Shown: one piece after another, positions 37,475 through 49,810 of the stretch
Layout: each line of letters begins with the position of its first letter
How positions within the stretch are numbered: position 1 is the stretch's first letter
Assembly (NCBI GenBank): GCA_018873245.2
Contig: JAEMBT020000008.1
Coordinates: forward strand, 11,073,172 to 11,137,171
Source of the DNA: Archegozetes longisetosus
Lineage: Eukaryota; Arthropoda; Arachnida; Sarcoptiformes; Trhypochthoniidae
Direction of reading: 5' to 3'
Length of the DNA: 64,000 bases
The notes under the pieces: generated by a model
Databases searched by the model: none
Told to the model about the DNA's origin: nothing
Seen by the model: the letters and a program-made list of their open reading frames with translations, nothing else
Translations under genes and position numbers: made by a program

Positions 37475-38050
37475 TCACTAATATATGAAAACCTACGAAA
37501 AGAATAGAATTCCTTCAACAAATATGCTCTAAGGAATTTAATGATAACCATTCTTCCCGATATTTTTTGAATATGAATTTATTGTCAAAAATCTTATAAT
37601 TAAATTTTAAAGATATTATTCATGTTATGCCGTTCAGGTTCGAGCTCATAAACCTAAACGCATAACTGGGGACTAAAATTAATTGTTTATCCAGAATTCT
37701 GAAACATATATTTTATTAAAATCTTAGTAATATTAGACTTTGTTTGATTGCAATCTTTTATTTTGTTAAAAAATTATAAGTAATTAAAATAATATTTAAT
37801 AACGAATATATAATAAAAATATTGCATAAGGTTTTGAGGCGATTTCATTATTTGATTGACGCAAAAAATATTATAAACATATTTGAAGGTTTTCACACTT
37901 TAAAATATTTTTACTTCCTTCTTACACTCTTTTTCTTTCGCTCAGTGGCATAATGAGGTTCTCTCATCGAGGCCTCCACCCAAAGACTGACTCTCTATAC
38001 GAGTTTTTTTTAAGATATCTTATATAAACAAAATAGATCTGATTGTTGGA
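37475..38050 (+). repeat. C3 3' flank shared with copy L
   Basis: Matches 1,041-1,615 in inverse orientation, including GAGCTCATAAACCTAAACGC and AGATATCTTATATAAACAAA. C2 lacks this flank. No gene is seen in it. Confidence 0.75.
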
Positions 38051-38149
38051 AATGTGTGATCTTAAGTATTTAACATTCAGCTCATACCAAATTAAAAAGT
38101 CTTTAGGATAATATGCTGAAATAATTGAAAAACACTGATTTCATAATTG

Positions 38150-38451
38150 AGAAACATAAGAATACAAATGGACTAATAAGATCAAAACTGCAGTCCCGCC
38201 ACTGTAATTCGCGAAACATATACAACATAATTTCAATATGAGCCCAATTCTAATGGAAGAGAATCGATAATTGGGTACACATCCGGATGTAAAACGGTTT
38301 AAGAACAGTAGGCATGTGTTCAAATGTCGCTACTATGATATGGTATCTCGGATATGCTAAGGCACATGGTGTGATTAATCGAACGGCTGATAATTTGGAT
38401 GGGATCTTCCCAAATATTGCAGTCGATAACTCTGACAATGAAGACGAATAA
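38150..38451 (+). pseudogene. Transposon-derived SWIM-type zinc-finger fragment
   Basis: The frame 38314-38451 reads MCSNVATMIWYLGYAKAHGV and ends with the acidic tail SDNEDE. The motif C-S-x-V-A-x-x-I-W-Y-L-x-Y-A is the end of a SWIM-like Cys-His finger (usually CSHVA) seen in arthropod transposon proteins. Upstream residues reading RTVG and, further back, SRHCNS fit the same family in broken frames. The zinc ligand His is Asn here. It is a fragment. Confidence 0.45.
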
Positions 38452-38640
38452 AGACAGGATTCAATAGTCTAGGTCACCTTTCCCTTGAAAAACACTAAGA
38501 ACTCTATGATCGATGATGTCTCTAATCCGAAAGTGAATGGCACGATCTCCCAAAAGGAGCGCGCGTCTCACGCCAGCACGGAAGTAGTGAAGTGACGCTC
38601 ACTGCCAAGGGTACCTGATGCCGCGGGAAAGAGCAACTTC
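38452..38640 (+). other. GC-richer block of unknown origin
   Basis: Visibly richer in GC than its surroundings (AGGAGCGCGCGTCTCACGCC). It is open in one plus frame (DDVSNPKVNGTISQKERASH) until a TGA near 38,601. I recognise no family. The adjoining 38,641-39,258 is AT-rich with no gene. Confidence 0.3.
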
Positions 38641-39260
38641 AAAGAGATTAGAAATCCATGTGAATGAATTGGTTTGAGGAATATCTAGGTCTAGACTTTT
38701 GCACCTTAGTGTCTAAAAATTTTAATCCAAACTTTAATGCTCCATATACTATACAGTTAAAATATTTGCTATAGGATTTTTCATAGTATTTGTTCAAGAA
38801 CACTGTAGCTGCAATTTGAGTTTTATAGAAAGCGTAGGTCAAATTTGTTCGATTAGTTTGACAAGTAAGAGTTAGAATCCCATCCCGATCTTTAATCAAA
38901 AAATAATTTAAGTCTTCCCCTTCAATATAGAATAGGTCTCATTCCGTTCGCAAGGGGACAAGGGGGTCAAATAATTTTTCAAAAACTTTGGTTTCCCTTC
39001 AGACTCCATTATAAATAAAGTAACAAAAAGTCCTGTTATTCCCAAACTATACATAATTAAGATTTAATATTTTGTCACATCATGAGACGATCCAAGAGGG
39101 GTATATTGGTGACTTCAGATCGCCCCGCCCAATTACAACCCAAAGTTTCCACCCCTCCTTTGACGATAGGACTGAATAATTCTCAGCCGACGATATTATA
39201 TAAGACATGACTAAATTCTAATCACACATAAGGTAATAGAGAACATTTAATGGAATACTA

Positions 39261-40472
39261 AAACGCAAAAGTAAATTAGTTTTTAGAGATATTTATCATA
39301 AAGTCTCAAATTAAGTTTATATTTTGAGGTCAATATTTAGTATTACTACCTTTTGCATCAATGACTGCCTGTAAACGTCATGGAATACTTTCAATTAATT
39401 TTTGGATCACCCCTGGCCATATTTTACTCCAAATGACGAATAATGCTATTCTTAGTTGTATAATCGATTTTCGCTGACTGAGGTGTAGATCGGTTCAAAT
39501 GATCCCACAAATGCTCAATCATATTCAGATCTGGACTCTGAGCAGCCATTCGAGTACTTCAATATTGTTATTAATAAGCTAATTACGAGCCAAATGTGAG
39601 GTATGTTTTGGGTCATTGTTTTGTTAAAAGATAAAGTTATCTTTAATACCCAGATGTTCAGCGCTTGACAAAAAGTCCTTTTTAAGACTTCAACATAGGC
39701 CTCAGCATCCATTATCGATGTTTTCAGTCAATTTTCAGATACCATTGCTCGAAACACAGCTCCAGATCATAACCGATGGCGAGTGCTTTATTGTTGTCTG
39801 AATATTCTCTTTATTCAGGCCTTTACCACGAATTTTCCAAACATTTTGTCTTCTTTTAGAGTTAATTATTTCAAATTTTCACTCGTCAGGCCATTAGATC
39901 TTGTTCCAAAAATTTTGAAGCATTTTTAAGTACTTTTTTGCGAACGCAAGTCTCTTTGCTAGTGCCACTAATCGTTGGTCTTTTACGCTTTATTCCTCCG
40001 AAGAAATTGTTCTCCGAAAGTCTTCTTCGAACAGTATCTTTACTACAGTCGATTCCAATCGATTTTAACTCTTGTGAGACATCTTTCGCTGTTGTGTGAT
40101 CTCTTTAAATCATAGATACAATTCTTTGATCTGTTCTCTGATCAGTACAACGTTTACGTCCATTTCTCTGAAGATCACGAGCTGTTCCATAATTATTAAT
40201 TATTCGGGTAACTTTCATAACACAAACATCACAATTGAATAAACTGGCGATAAATTCATAAGTTTTTCCTTCGTTTCTGAAGTCTTTCACACTCTAAAAA
40301 CTTCCTAATTTTTACCTAATTTAATCTATTTTTTAAAATAAATCCTTTTTTAGACTTTATTTGAACTTTTTTTTATGTATTAAAATAAAGCTTCAATAAA
40401 AATCCAATTCATTTAACGGTTAATTAATCTGAAAATTTAGTTTTTATTCAATACTACCTTACTTTTGCGTTC
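39261..40472 (-). mobile_element. Tc1-like transposon with TA duplication
   Basis: The left end AAACGCAAAAGTAA and the right end (inverse GAACGCAAAAGTAA) form terminal inverted repeats, each next to a TA (39,259-39,260 and 40,473-40,474). The length of about 1.2 kb and the internal transposase relic fit a Tc1/mariner element. Confidence 0.75.
39480..40290 (-). pseudogene. Tc1-like transposase, broken
   Basis: The minus strand begins with a helix-turn-helix part (NEGKTYEFIASLFNC ... VTRIINNYGTARDLQRNGRK). Later, in other frames, it reads MDAEAYVEVLKRTF, QQDNDPKHTS-like residues and AAQSPDLNMIEHLWDHLNRS, the DD34E catalytic end. Frameshifts separate the parts. Full-length relatives have about 340 residues. 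Confidence 0.7.
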
Positions 40473-40474
40473 TA

Positions 40475-42548
40475 ATGTAGACTCTAAGTTCAAAGCATGT
40501 TTCCTAACTTCTCCCTATTTTTACCACAACTTATTTCTTATGCAATTTCAATGTTAAAGCGCACAAAAAATTGGTAGCTCTAATTATAACTTTATCGATA
40601 TTTTTTTTTAACTTTTGATTAAAGCATAAAACAAAAGGATTTAATGACTTTGTAATTAAATCACTTGTTAATTGATGTTTGTTCAATGCATAAAATATAT
40701 GAATTTCTGTTGAAGAGTATTTTATTTAAGATTTTCATTAATATATGTATAGTAATAGAGATTAAGATTATTTTCTATTCATTAAATGATGGTTCAAGTA
40801 ACAATTTTATGTCGATTGCAGTTTGGTATAGCAATAAGTTTTCATAAGTTTTTCTATTTATTTTATATTTAGAGCTAACAGGTGAAAAGGTTTCAAATAT
40901 TGGCCTTATAGGGATTAAAATAGTAGGGGGTTAAAATCTTTCAAAGTTGCCAGAAGCCTGACCGTTTCTGGTCAATCACCTGTTTTACTACATTTCTTAC
41001 ACCTTATATACAAATTGTGATCGAATGTATCTTTAGTTTTCATTTTAGTAGGCAAACAGTGAACTTCAAATAAAGTTATTATTTTTAAAGATTAAGCACG
41101 AAAACTTTACATATACTTACACATAATTTAATGTATTTCAGTATAATATTTAGATAACAGTCTCCGATAAAAATTTAGGATAATTTGATTTTATTTCAGT
41201 CTATGAAAACTTTTCAAATGTTTTAATAGCAAATAAGATCTCTAATTATCAAATTAGGAAACACTAAGCTACGTATTACAGGTTTAGATGCGTTGAACCA
41301 ATGAAGCATGTTTACAGAAGTCAATCAAATGTATTATAAAAGTCAATCCACTGTAGAAATACTATCAAACTTAAAATTGAAAATCCACCAGAGGCAGCAC
41401 CTGACGGTCAAACGTCAAAAGCTCAGACGATGAATTCGTTTCGTTAATGTTGTTTCGAGGCCAATAACTGTAAAAAACGATCAATTTAACTACTTATAAT
41501 TAATAATTATATTACGATTTTCAAACAAGCTAACAAAATAATAATAATAATCAGAAAAACTACAAAATATTAAAACATTAAAGAAAACAAAATATAATTT
41601 TAAGTCAAAAATCATCCGAAGAATTAATATTTTTCTGTTAATATAAAGAATTGAAAATGTATTTGGAAGGGATCTAAAGTTGAAACGGTGATAGTGTAAA
41701 ATGATTATAAAATTATCAATTTTCAAGTTTAACATAACACTCATGACTCGAAAGATTCACTTAACACGAATGAATTTTAAAAATATCATGATCTAATTAA
41801 TTGATTTAAGAAATAATTTTCAACAAATCAATTGCATGTCATAATATATTCAAAAATCAAAAATTTTAAATTCTTACCACTAGTTGTTTAGAAGTAACTT
41901 TCAAAATTCTTTATTTGATTAAATTCCCAACAAAAGTTTAATTTTATAAATCAGAATTAAAGCTATGATTATGATTTTGAGAAGATCTATATTAAAGAAA
42001 TTTTGGTTGGACTTAAGCAAATGCGAATGAGCATGTTTCCAATGTCTTAGGAACATAAATCATACATCGTTGTGTTCGTCTCGACGGTTTCGAGTCTCAG
42101 AAAATCGATTATACGTCAAAATTTTTAAAATCAAATCAGATGTATTTAATTATTTCAAGTTAAGAGCAATTACTAATACGCTCAAAGAAAAAGTTCGCAC
42201 AAAATAAGCTTACATGTAACACATATATGGATTGCTTTCATAAATATCTGAGTAATAAAATAATTGCGTAGTTATTGTAGTTTTTAAAATTGAATATAGT
42301 TGCATAAATTAATCTATTTAGTAAATATGCAAACGTTAATTCGAAATTACAGTAGAATATTCATTGCAAGTTTCTATAAACAAAGTATAGAGGATAACCA
42401 AATAATTTCAATTATTTTAAAGACAGAAAGAACTGTGTATCATACAGTAACTCTAGTAAAAAATGACAATCAACTCGAAAGGTAACCTGGTAGTGGCTGA
42501 AAGCCTAAGAAATCAAGAAGAGAAGCCGAATAATAAGTTGAACAAAAT
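40475..42548. other. Intergenic, no gene seen
   Basis: AT-rich sequence with only short unsupported frames (40665-40847, 41490-41744, 42300-42485) and no recognised motif. Confidence 0.4.
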
Positions 42549-42555
42549 GTAAACA

Positions 42556-43303
42556 CGGGTGAATCCGAGCTAATGGGTCTAGGGGGTTCCCGACCCCTAC
42601 CCCAAAGTCTTATACATCATTGGATTCAGTTCGTCGAGCTGAACATTTTGATACCACATTTGACCACTTCAGGTTCGAACCTGAACACTTCTGGCCAACT
42701 CCGGAGGGATTGGCTGACCCGGCCAAATGATATATCATTAGACTCAGGATATCAAACTGAGCATTTTGATACCTCACTTGATCAATTATCACAAGTGGTT
42801 CTCAAGATATTCATCTTTGTTTGGTTTAGCACCTCATAATGGATAAACCTGGATTTCTCGAGTCGTAACCCAAACAAGCGCTTCGCGACCTCACCTATTA
42901 TACCTTAGTTAATATCAGGTTTGGTTTGGGTTACAACTTGGTAAAGCCAGGTGTATCCATTTTCGAGGGGGTTAGGTCTGGGTCGTACCTATAGGCGATG
43001 TTTTCTCGGTAACTGTATACCGATATGCTGGAATTATAGAACTAAAAGTTGAATATCTTGAGAACTACCTGAGATAATTGGTCAAATGAGGTATCAAAAT
43101 TCTCAGTGCGATATCTTGAGTCCAGTGATATATCACTTGGTGGGGTCAGCCACTCCCTCCGCTGTTGGCCAAAAGTGATCAGGTTCAGGTTGGAAGTGGT
43201 CAAGTGTGGTATTAAAATGTTCAGCTTGACGAAATGATGTATCACATTTGGAGTGGGGGGGGGGTCGAGAACCAACTTAGACTCATTAGCCCGTATTCAC
43301 CCG
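42556..43303. mobile_element. Foldback element with 260-bp inverted ends and TAAACA TSD
   Basis: Starts CGGGTGAAT and ends ATTCACCCG, flanked by TAAACA on both sides (42,550-42,555 and 43,304-43,309). The arms, about 42,556-42,815 and 43,043-43,303, are diverged inverse copies and GC-richer than the surroundings, with CACTTGATCA/TGGTCAAATG-type subrepeats. A smaller inverted pair (AATGGATAAACCTGG / CCAGGTGTATCCATT) sits at the centre. A run of G at 43,253-43,264 lies in the right arm. Confidence 0.75.
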
Positions 43304-43842
43304 TAAACATAATTTGTAAAAGTTATGTAAAATTGCGAAAAGAACTAAATTTTTTCATTAAAATTGTTGAAAGTTATTTAGTCAAATATGTAATCAAAAT
43401 AGTTCAAAATAAAAACTGCTCAAAGAAGTAATCAAAATTAAAACTAAAGCAAACAATGTGTTTAATAATTTAAGAATGCACGCACTTAAGCCATCACTAA
43501 CAACACATTATTGCGGATATTTGACAATTCATGGTTCAATGGTTACGGTAATGATTTATATATTGCACATCCATCTCTTAAAGTCAGATTTGTTGAACAA
43601 TTGATCGAAAAATTAAAAGAGAAATGAAGAAGTTGCCAGAAAGCCATTTTCAAACCCTGGTGTCGCGTACTAGAATTCGAATACATATAGCAATGGACAA
43701 CAGGCTACTATTAGCAATTAACTAAACTAAAATTATTTATCAATTATTACGTTAATTCTCTGTAAGATATCTTTAGTTTTCATTCACTAATAAGGAAATT
43801 ATAAACAATTGAATTTTGTGCGAACTTTTTCTCCAAGCATAA

Positions 43843-44337
43843 TATCGGTCAGTCAGTAAATTTTAAGTATTGGCTGGTGGTTTCTGCATTTGTGTATCGT
43901 ATCTGATATATAATAACACACCAGTGACTAAACAGTGTGCACGCAAATAACCAGAAGAAGCTCTATAAGATGACAGGTATTCTTGACTGAGTCGGTTTTT
44001 CTATCATAGGCAGTATAATCGAGCATCGGATGTTAGTGAGATTTTTGACAAGAAGGATACATCAACAAATAAACTAGCTCATTAAAGAAAATTTGAGTAT
44101 GTTAGATTTCTTTATTTGTCAAAAATATAATTGCTATCGATAATTCAATGCAAGGTGATCGATTTTGATGCCAAAGTCATCAATTTAAGTCAAAGAATAC
44201 CTCAAATTTCACTTAAAGATTCTTCTGCTTATTAGCTATGCACACTACTTAGATAATGATGTACCGCTGTACATACCATGTGTTGATGTATAAAAAAAGC
44301 AAGCAGCCAATACTTAAAACTTACTTACTGACCGATA
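43843..44337. mobile_element. MITE with 35-bp inverted ends
   Basis: TATCGGTCAGTCAGTAA at the left and TTACTTACTGACCGATA at the right, plus a further AGTATTGGCTG / CAGCCAATACT pair. The interior is about 430 bp and non-coding. The target duplication is unclear. Confidence 0.65.
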
Positions 44338-44604
44338 ATATTAGAAAACTGAAATCTTATGGGCATTTTATGATTTAAAATGTATCCAGACATAAATCAA
44401 CGAAATGAGTGTTTTGCAATTACACTCAGTTTTTCGGCGAATCGAAAATACATCATCACGTTCAAGTGAGTCGATTGAGACTATATTCGAGATCATCTGA
44501 AATCATTTTCAGAATTCTATATTTTTACCTTATATATCGAATTTCGACTTTATTTTTATGACATGCACTGTAATGAATTGAAACTGTTATGACTAGGAAT
44601 GCCA

Positions 44605-45037
44605 TAGGGTGACCAAGTGTCCTGCATTGTGCGGGATTGTCCCACATTTAAGAGTTGTATCCCGCATACTGTATGCACCCTTTGCGGGACGGAAAATATA
44701 CATTTTAAGATTTATCTTAACAGATTTTCACTGTGTGTTTTTACTTAATGCAAATAATGTAATTTAATTGTTAACACGTTTCTTATCTTAAAATATGTAC
44801 AAGTCTTTAGATAAAAAGAGTTTTAATCCGTTTATCTGATACCTTTTTTTCATTCACATCGTGTGTGACTCTTATAAAGTGCAGTTATCAATCAAGTCTT
44901 TAGTTTATATTTCAAATAATTGTTATTTCAAACTGTGATTTTTGACTTCAATCAGGTTAAAACTCTTTAAAAACATTTTATAATGGGACCAAAATTTTTT
45001 TGTCCCGCATTTGACAGTTTTTGACTTGGTCACCCTA
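44605..45037. mobile_element. hAT-type MITE with TSD GAATGCCA, nested
   Basis: The ends TAGGGTGACCAAGT and ACTTGGTCACCCTA are perfect inverted repeats, and GAATGCCA is duplicated at 44,597-44,604 and 45,038-45,045. It inserted 11 bases inside the left end of the older hAT element. A second copy of its interior lies in the intron of the plus-strand P450 (about 59,700-59,955). Confidence 0.85.
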
Positions 45038-45301
45038 GAATGCCAACTCTCCAGCGTTTAGACCCCCCTCCAGTCTCCAGCTTGACCCTTAAGCTGGAGG
45101 CAGTAATCTCCGGCCTTTATTTAACTTATAAAAATATTTAAAATATCTAATGATTTAGTGAAATGAAAGTAAAAATAATTTTGATCCACGAAATCCTACT
45201 TAATATACGAGAGACTTTTATGCTTATGTAACTTAATATGCAAACTAAGCTTACTTAATACTTTGATTAAAGTTTTTGTTGTGTGAATTCATTATAAAAA
45301 C

Positions 45302-45904
45302 TTAAGCAAAGACTTTATGCTTACTTTCACAACAATAGAAGTATCACTAATTAGTAGATATTTTTTCGACGTTTCGGTAACTCATTTGTTATCTTCATAA
45401 GTATTTTTTGAATAAAATGATTATTCTTCTGACTTTAGCACTAGTTTATGAGTGGACGTTAGGGGAACCTTGGGATCAATTATTTAAATACATGTCTTTT
45501 TCAACTAAAACCTAAACAGTGAATCAATTTTTGTTTTATTTATTTTAAGGTACAATTAAATGATTATAGTTAGAAATATATTCACTGTATGCTATATATA
45601 GCTCTGTGGCAAAGCCATATCACATAAAAATTCTAACTATAATCTTTAATTGTACATTAAAATAAACAAAACAAAAATTAATTCAATGTTTTGGTTTTAG
45701 TTAAAAAAGACATGTATTTAAATAATTGATTTCATGTTTCTCTCCTAACGTCCACTCATGAAACAAGTGCAAAAGTCAAAAATGAATCATTTGATTCAAA
45801 AAGCACTGATGAAGATAGCAAATGAGTTATCGAAATGTCGAAAAATATCTACTAATTAGTGATACTTCTATTGTTGTGAAAGTAAGCACAAAGTCTTTGC
45901 TTAA
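45302..45904. mobile_element. Palindromic foldback element, 300-bp arms
   Basis: Starts TTAAGCAAAGAC and ends GTCTTTGCTTAA. The two halves are inverse copies nearly to the centre at about 45,602, including GTGGACGTTAGG / CCTAACGTCCAC. There is no coding content. It is nested in the hAT remnant at 44,594-46,403. Confidence 0.8.
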
Positions 45905-46090
45905 TTTTTTTTACTTAATACTATTTTAATCCTTCAAATACTTAGCTCTAACACATTTACAATAAACCAATATAAGCTCATTGAAATCGATATCTTATTC
46001 TGATAATTATTAAGCTATTATTGATTTAAATAAATATATCCACACTCATTTAGTTTAGATCGTACTTAATTCCATTGTGAATCAATTGGA

Positions 46091-46282
46091 AATGATTTTG
46101 TCGAACGGATATTCAGCATAATGAAAAATTTATGGTCAGATGAAAGAAATCGTCTAACTGTACCTCAAGTCGAAGCTGAACTATGCATAAAATCTAATTA
46201 TTCTATGAGTGTACAGAGTTTTATGACCACGTATCAAAAGACTGCAAATTAATAGAAGGAGCTAAATCAGGAAAGAAATATA
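46091..46282 (+). pseudogene. hAT transposase C-terminal (dimerisation) fragment
   Basis: The plus strand reads NDFVERIFSIMKNLWSDERN followed by RLTVPQVEAELCIK, which is the hAT C-terminal dimerisation motif (F-x-x-R-x-FS-x-MK-x-LW...RN). The rest of the transposase has been lost. It belongs to the enclosing hAT remnant. Confidence 0.65.
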
Positions 46283-47187
46283 ATTTTAAAAATTTAATAT
46301 GATGTTGATTATAAAACTATGTGCTTAAATAAAAATTTTGCATATAAAGGTCCCCTTTGATATTTTTTTCCAGCATTTAGACTGAGAGGTGTTAGCATCC
46401 CTAGTTATGACCATAATCTACCTTGAGGTATCTTAAAGGTCGCTTAAAAGTCGATTTACATGTCTGTAAATAAATTCAACCTAGAATTTTTATTTAACCG
46501 AAAAAAAATGTAATTTTTTCTACATTATTATGATTAACCGAATGAGGGATATTTTTAGAAGTAAAGAAGGTTTATTTTCTTGAGAAAAGGTGGTATCAAA
46601 ATGAAAAGCTATATATCATAGCAAAATTGATAGAGATTATAGTTCTCGAAAGTTTCAAGTATTTTATCGAAGAATTAAAAATTAGAAATAAGCGATTTCT
46701 TGAGTTGTCTTTCGAATGACCTTAAAATCTAACTATTCTGAACAACTTCTGATCGCTTCATTTTTCATGTCATATAAATATTATCGAAATTTGACAATAG
46801 GTCGGAAAATATCGAGTTTTCTACATTACATTAGGTGAGCTCGAGTATGATCTAGATTAGTATGGTCGATACGAGTTCAACGATGTATTCCTACAAAGTC
46901 GGGAACGTACCCGCCAACATTTTCCAAAGTCCAACCAAAATTTCTTTACAACCTATTGTTCGATAAGAATTTAGTGATTTATGCAATTTTATAATTTTAT
47001 TTAGATAGTAAAAGTTTTTGAGAAATTTGAGTTTTACGATTCTAAAATGGAACAAGTTTAGTATTCAAGCCTAAATAATACAAGTTTTATAAATTACAGT
47101 AAAATAAAATGTAAAAATAACTTGTTGTGGATTGTAATCATTTAATAATAGTGTTGGCAAAATACATGAAAAAATTTTCGTACTTGT

Positions 47188-47385
47188 ATTGGTTTGGAAA
47201 GAAATTAATGCCCGCTATTAACAAGATTTTAATGAATACAAGTATTTAATCAATTATGTGTCGGCTCTCATTTTCAGCGGCTTGACCCCACTTTGTGACC
47301 TTAATTTTTTATTAATTATTTAGGGAGCTCAAAGGGTTCAAAACTCTTATATAAATAGCAGGCATTAATTTCTTTCCAAACCAAT
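47188..47385. repeat. 198-bp MITE-like element with 32-bp inverted ends
   Basis: The left end ATTGGTTTGGAAAGAAATTA and the right end TTAATTTCTTTCCAAACCAAT frame about 135 bp of unique sequence. The preceding stretch 46,412-47,187 is AT-rich with no gene. Confidence 0.6.
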
Positions 47386-47400
47386 ATTATACTGTATTAA

Positions 47401-47844
47401 TACAGAGCTTTTCTTATTGTACGCCGCATTACTGACTATTTCAAGCTTTCTGATTGGTAGTTTTCCTTCAATTAAAAGTAAACTCGTGGCGGTATAAATT
47501 TGCCCATTAAAGCTTTCATTTAAATCTACTTTTTGAAGAGATGCATTAACTCATAAGCTTTTACTATGGATAGAAGTATTTTTATACTAAATCAAATATA
47601 GAAAGTATTTTTAATCCATAGTAAAAGGCCTATGAGTTAACGCATCTCTTCAAAAAGTAGATTTAAATGAAAGCTTTAATAGGAAAATTTATACCGCCAT
47701 GAGTTTTACAAGTGAACCAATATAATGGGAGTAAAGCACACAATAAACAAAAACAAATAGATATGCAATAGTTAACATTATAATTGCCACTATAAAGTTT
47801 TCCATTTGAAAGTTTTTATATGCAGCGTACTATAAGAGCTCTGT
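47401..47844. mobile_element. Foldback element, two-level hairpin
   Basis: Outer ends TACAGAGCTTTT.TTATTGTACGC.GCAT pair with 47,820-47,844. The main arms 47,480-47,570 and 47,616-47,707 are almost perfect inverse copies (TTTTTGAAGAGATGCATTAA). The central loop is short. It is non-coding. Confidence 0.7.
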
Positions 47845-47849
47845 ACGAT

Positions 47850-49690
47850 ATAACTGAGAAGCAAGATTTGAGGTTCGACTTCATTCAAAAGCTATAAAGC
47901 AATAATATAAATTAAAATCTATCGGCTGCTCAAAGATCGATAGCAGTTAAAGATGTTTTTAATATTGTTAAACTGTGTAATGTAAATTTAAAATTACCAA
48001 TGTATTCGCGAAAAGCCTAAACTCAACTTCAAATCGTTAATAAATTATAAATAAACGAAAAAATAGACAGAACATATCGAATAAACTTAACTCGTAAAAA
48101 ATGACTTGTAATCATTGAAAACGATTCAGAAAGAGTTAATTTTTCAAAATTAAATGCAAATCATAATTATTTGAAAACCTTAAAGCTCGGTCTAATGCGA
48201 TTGATTGTCAGAACAAATAAATTTTTATTAGATAAGTACTAGTTTTACTAAACTTTTGAAAGATTATACTCACATCAATATATCGAACGATCCAATTATA
48301 GAAATAACAAATATTTGTAATATTTTCGGCTTGTTTTAATGCGAGAAGACTTTAAATGTTGGGTGAAAGTTAAAAGATCATATTTTTATTAAAAAATTGC
48401 GGAAATGATGAAAAATTTACGACTATCAGAAACTTTGCTAATCGTTTCCGTAGATTTTATTTTCCTTTTGATCGTTGCAGCATTTCGTTCCTGTTTTCTG
48501 ACAAATGAATCACATTATCTTCGTTTTTCGAAACAATTTTTATTACTTTCACTTCAATTGAAATAAAAAATTTTAAAAATTAGTCGACATCGGAGTTTTA
48601 ATCTTAAAATATAAGAAAAGAGGAAATTACTTTGGAAAGGGAACTAGTTTGTCGGTTAAACTTATAACTAAATTGTTAGTAAAACAGAAACAAAGGGAAA
48701 GTGGAACCAACAAAGATAGGCAGAGATTTTCATCATTGACATAATTATCTCATATAAATAAGTTTCTCAACTTTGGATTAATATTAAGTCTTCAATTGAA
48801 ATAGGCTGAAAAAAATAAATATTTATCATTACTAATAATTTGATTGTTAGATATATTCTGTGAGTATAAATTTTTATCATCTTTCACAAGTTTTGTATGA
48901 TTAAGAATTTATCAAATAATAATCTCTATATTAAAATTTATTGAAAAGAGATAGATCTATTTATAGCGAAACAATAATTCATTTCGAATTCTATGAATTT
49001 TTAATTCGTGTTGTCAAACAAAAACGTGTACAGTCATTAACAAAACTGAGAGACTCAGTTTTTGAACATTCTATACCTCTAAATATAATTCAATTTGAAC
49101 GAAAATTTCTTTTGGAGGGACTATGGTTACGAAAACTTTTTTACAAAATGGCGTATTCTGCCTCCCGTGGATCTGGCCATAAATAACGTTAATTCACACA
49201 GAAGTAACCAGTTAATAATTTTGAATTCTGATGAATAGAATCAAAACCACGTAAAAATGATTGAATACGTGTATTTTGGTTTGACTGAAAATCTCTTAAC
49301 TTCAGAGTTATAGTGCATTAAACTTTAAAAATTGAAATTTTTTAGTTGAGCAGAACTTTTCGAATAAGAGCCCAAATATCTTGATATTTGTATCAAATTA
49401 AAAATCTACTTTAAATCAGTTATTCAACTGAATAAAGAAAATCACAAAAATAAGATTTGAAAAATACATAAAATTTTAATCTGTAATAATACTTTTAATT
49501 GAAATAAAGTTTAGGGTGAAGAAATTCAAATTAACCATGCGAGTAAAAGTTTAATTTAGAAATGCATATCACGAAAGCCGATAAAATTTATATTTTTTAT
49601 TTTTAACATTATCGTCTAGAGATTTAGTTTTGACTGAATAAATTAATGAATAGTCCTTGATTTTATTCCAATAAGCGAAAAATGAGAATA
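47850..49690. other. Intergenic, no gene seen
   Basis: AT-rich sequence. The only sizeable frame (48941-49186, starting with TTG) has no recognisable motif, intron signals or repeats. It could be an exon of an unknown gene, but nothing supports that. Confidence 0.35.
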
Positions 49691-49699
49691 ATAATAAGA

Positions 49700-49810
49700 G
49701 TTGCACCCTTCGGCCTTTAGGGCCAAAAGTCAGCCATTTTAAGTTTTGATCGGCCCAAAGCCCAGAACCTTAAGGCTGACATTATGGGTCAGCCTTTTTG
49801 GGCTTTCTCA
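49700..49810. repeat. GC-rich cluster of short palindromes
   Basis: A cluster with repeated GGCC/GCC words (CCTTCGGCCTTTAGGGCC, CGGCCCAAAGCCC, AAGGCTGAC / GTCAGCCTT) stands out from the AT-rich background. Short stems can form in several registers. The origin is unknown. Confidence 0.45.

Larger units (their letters stand above)
32468..37480 (+). repeat. Tandem duplicate of the NRF block (C3)
   Basis: Direct copy of 25,795-30,200. The junction is at GAAAATTGATTGACTA. Near-identity through about 27,700/35,000 gives way to clear divergence in later exons. The two blocks are offset by about 7.3 kb at the start codon. Confidence 0.85.
44594..46403 (+). mobile_element. hAT transposon remnant with 8-bp TSD GTTATGAC
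   Basis: GTTATGAC flanks both sides (44,586-44,593 and 46,404-46,411). The ends TAGGAATGCC and GGCATCCCTA-like (here GCATCCCTA) are inverted, and the similarity continues past a nested MITE into CTCTCCAGCGTTTAGAC / GTCTAAATGCTGGAA. It contains two nested elements and the C-terminal part of a hAT transposase. Removing the nested DNA leaves roughly 0.75 kb, so it is an internally deleted copy. Confidence 0.75.

Noticed and set aside
43253..43264. Run of G bases
   Set aside because: It is inside the arm of a foldback element and is probably a simple repeat expansion or sequencing artefact; no quadruplex pattern of four runs is seen.
48941..49186. 81-residue frame in a long empty region
   Set aside because: It has no ATG start, no motif and no splice or promoter context; noted only as an unsupported frame.
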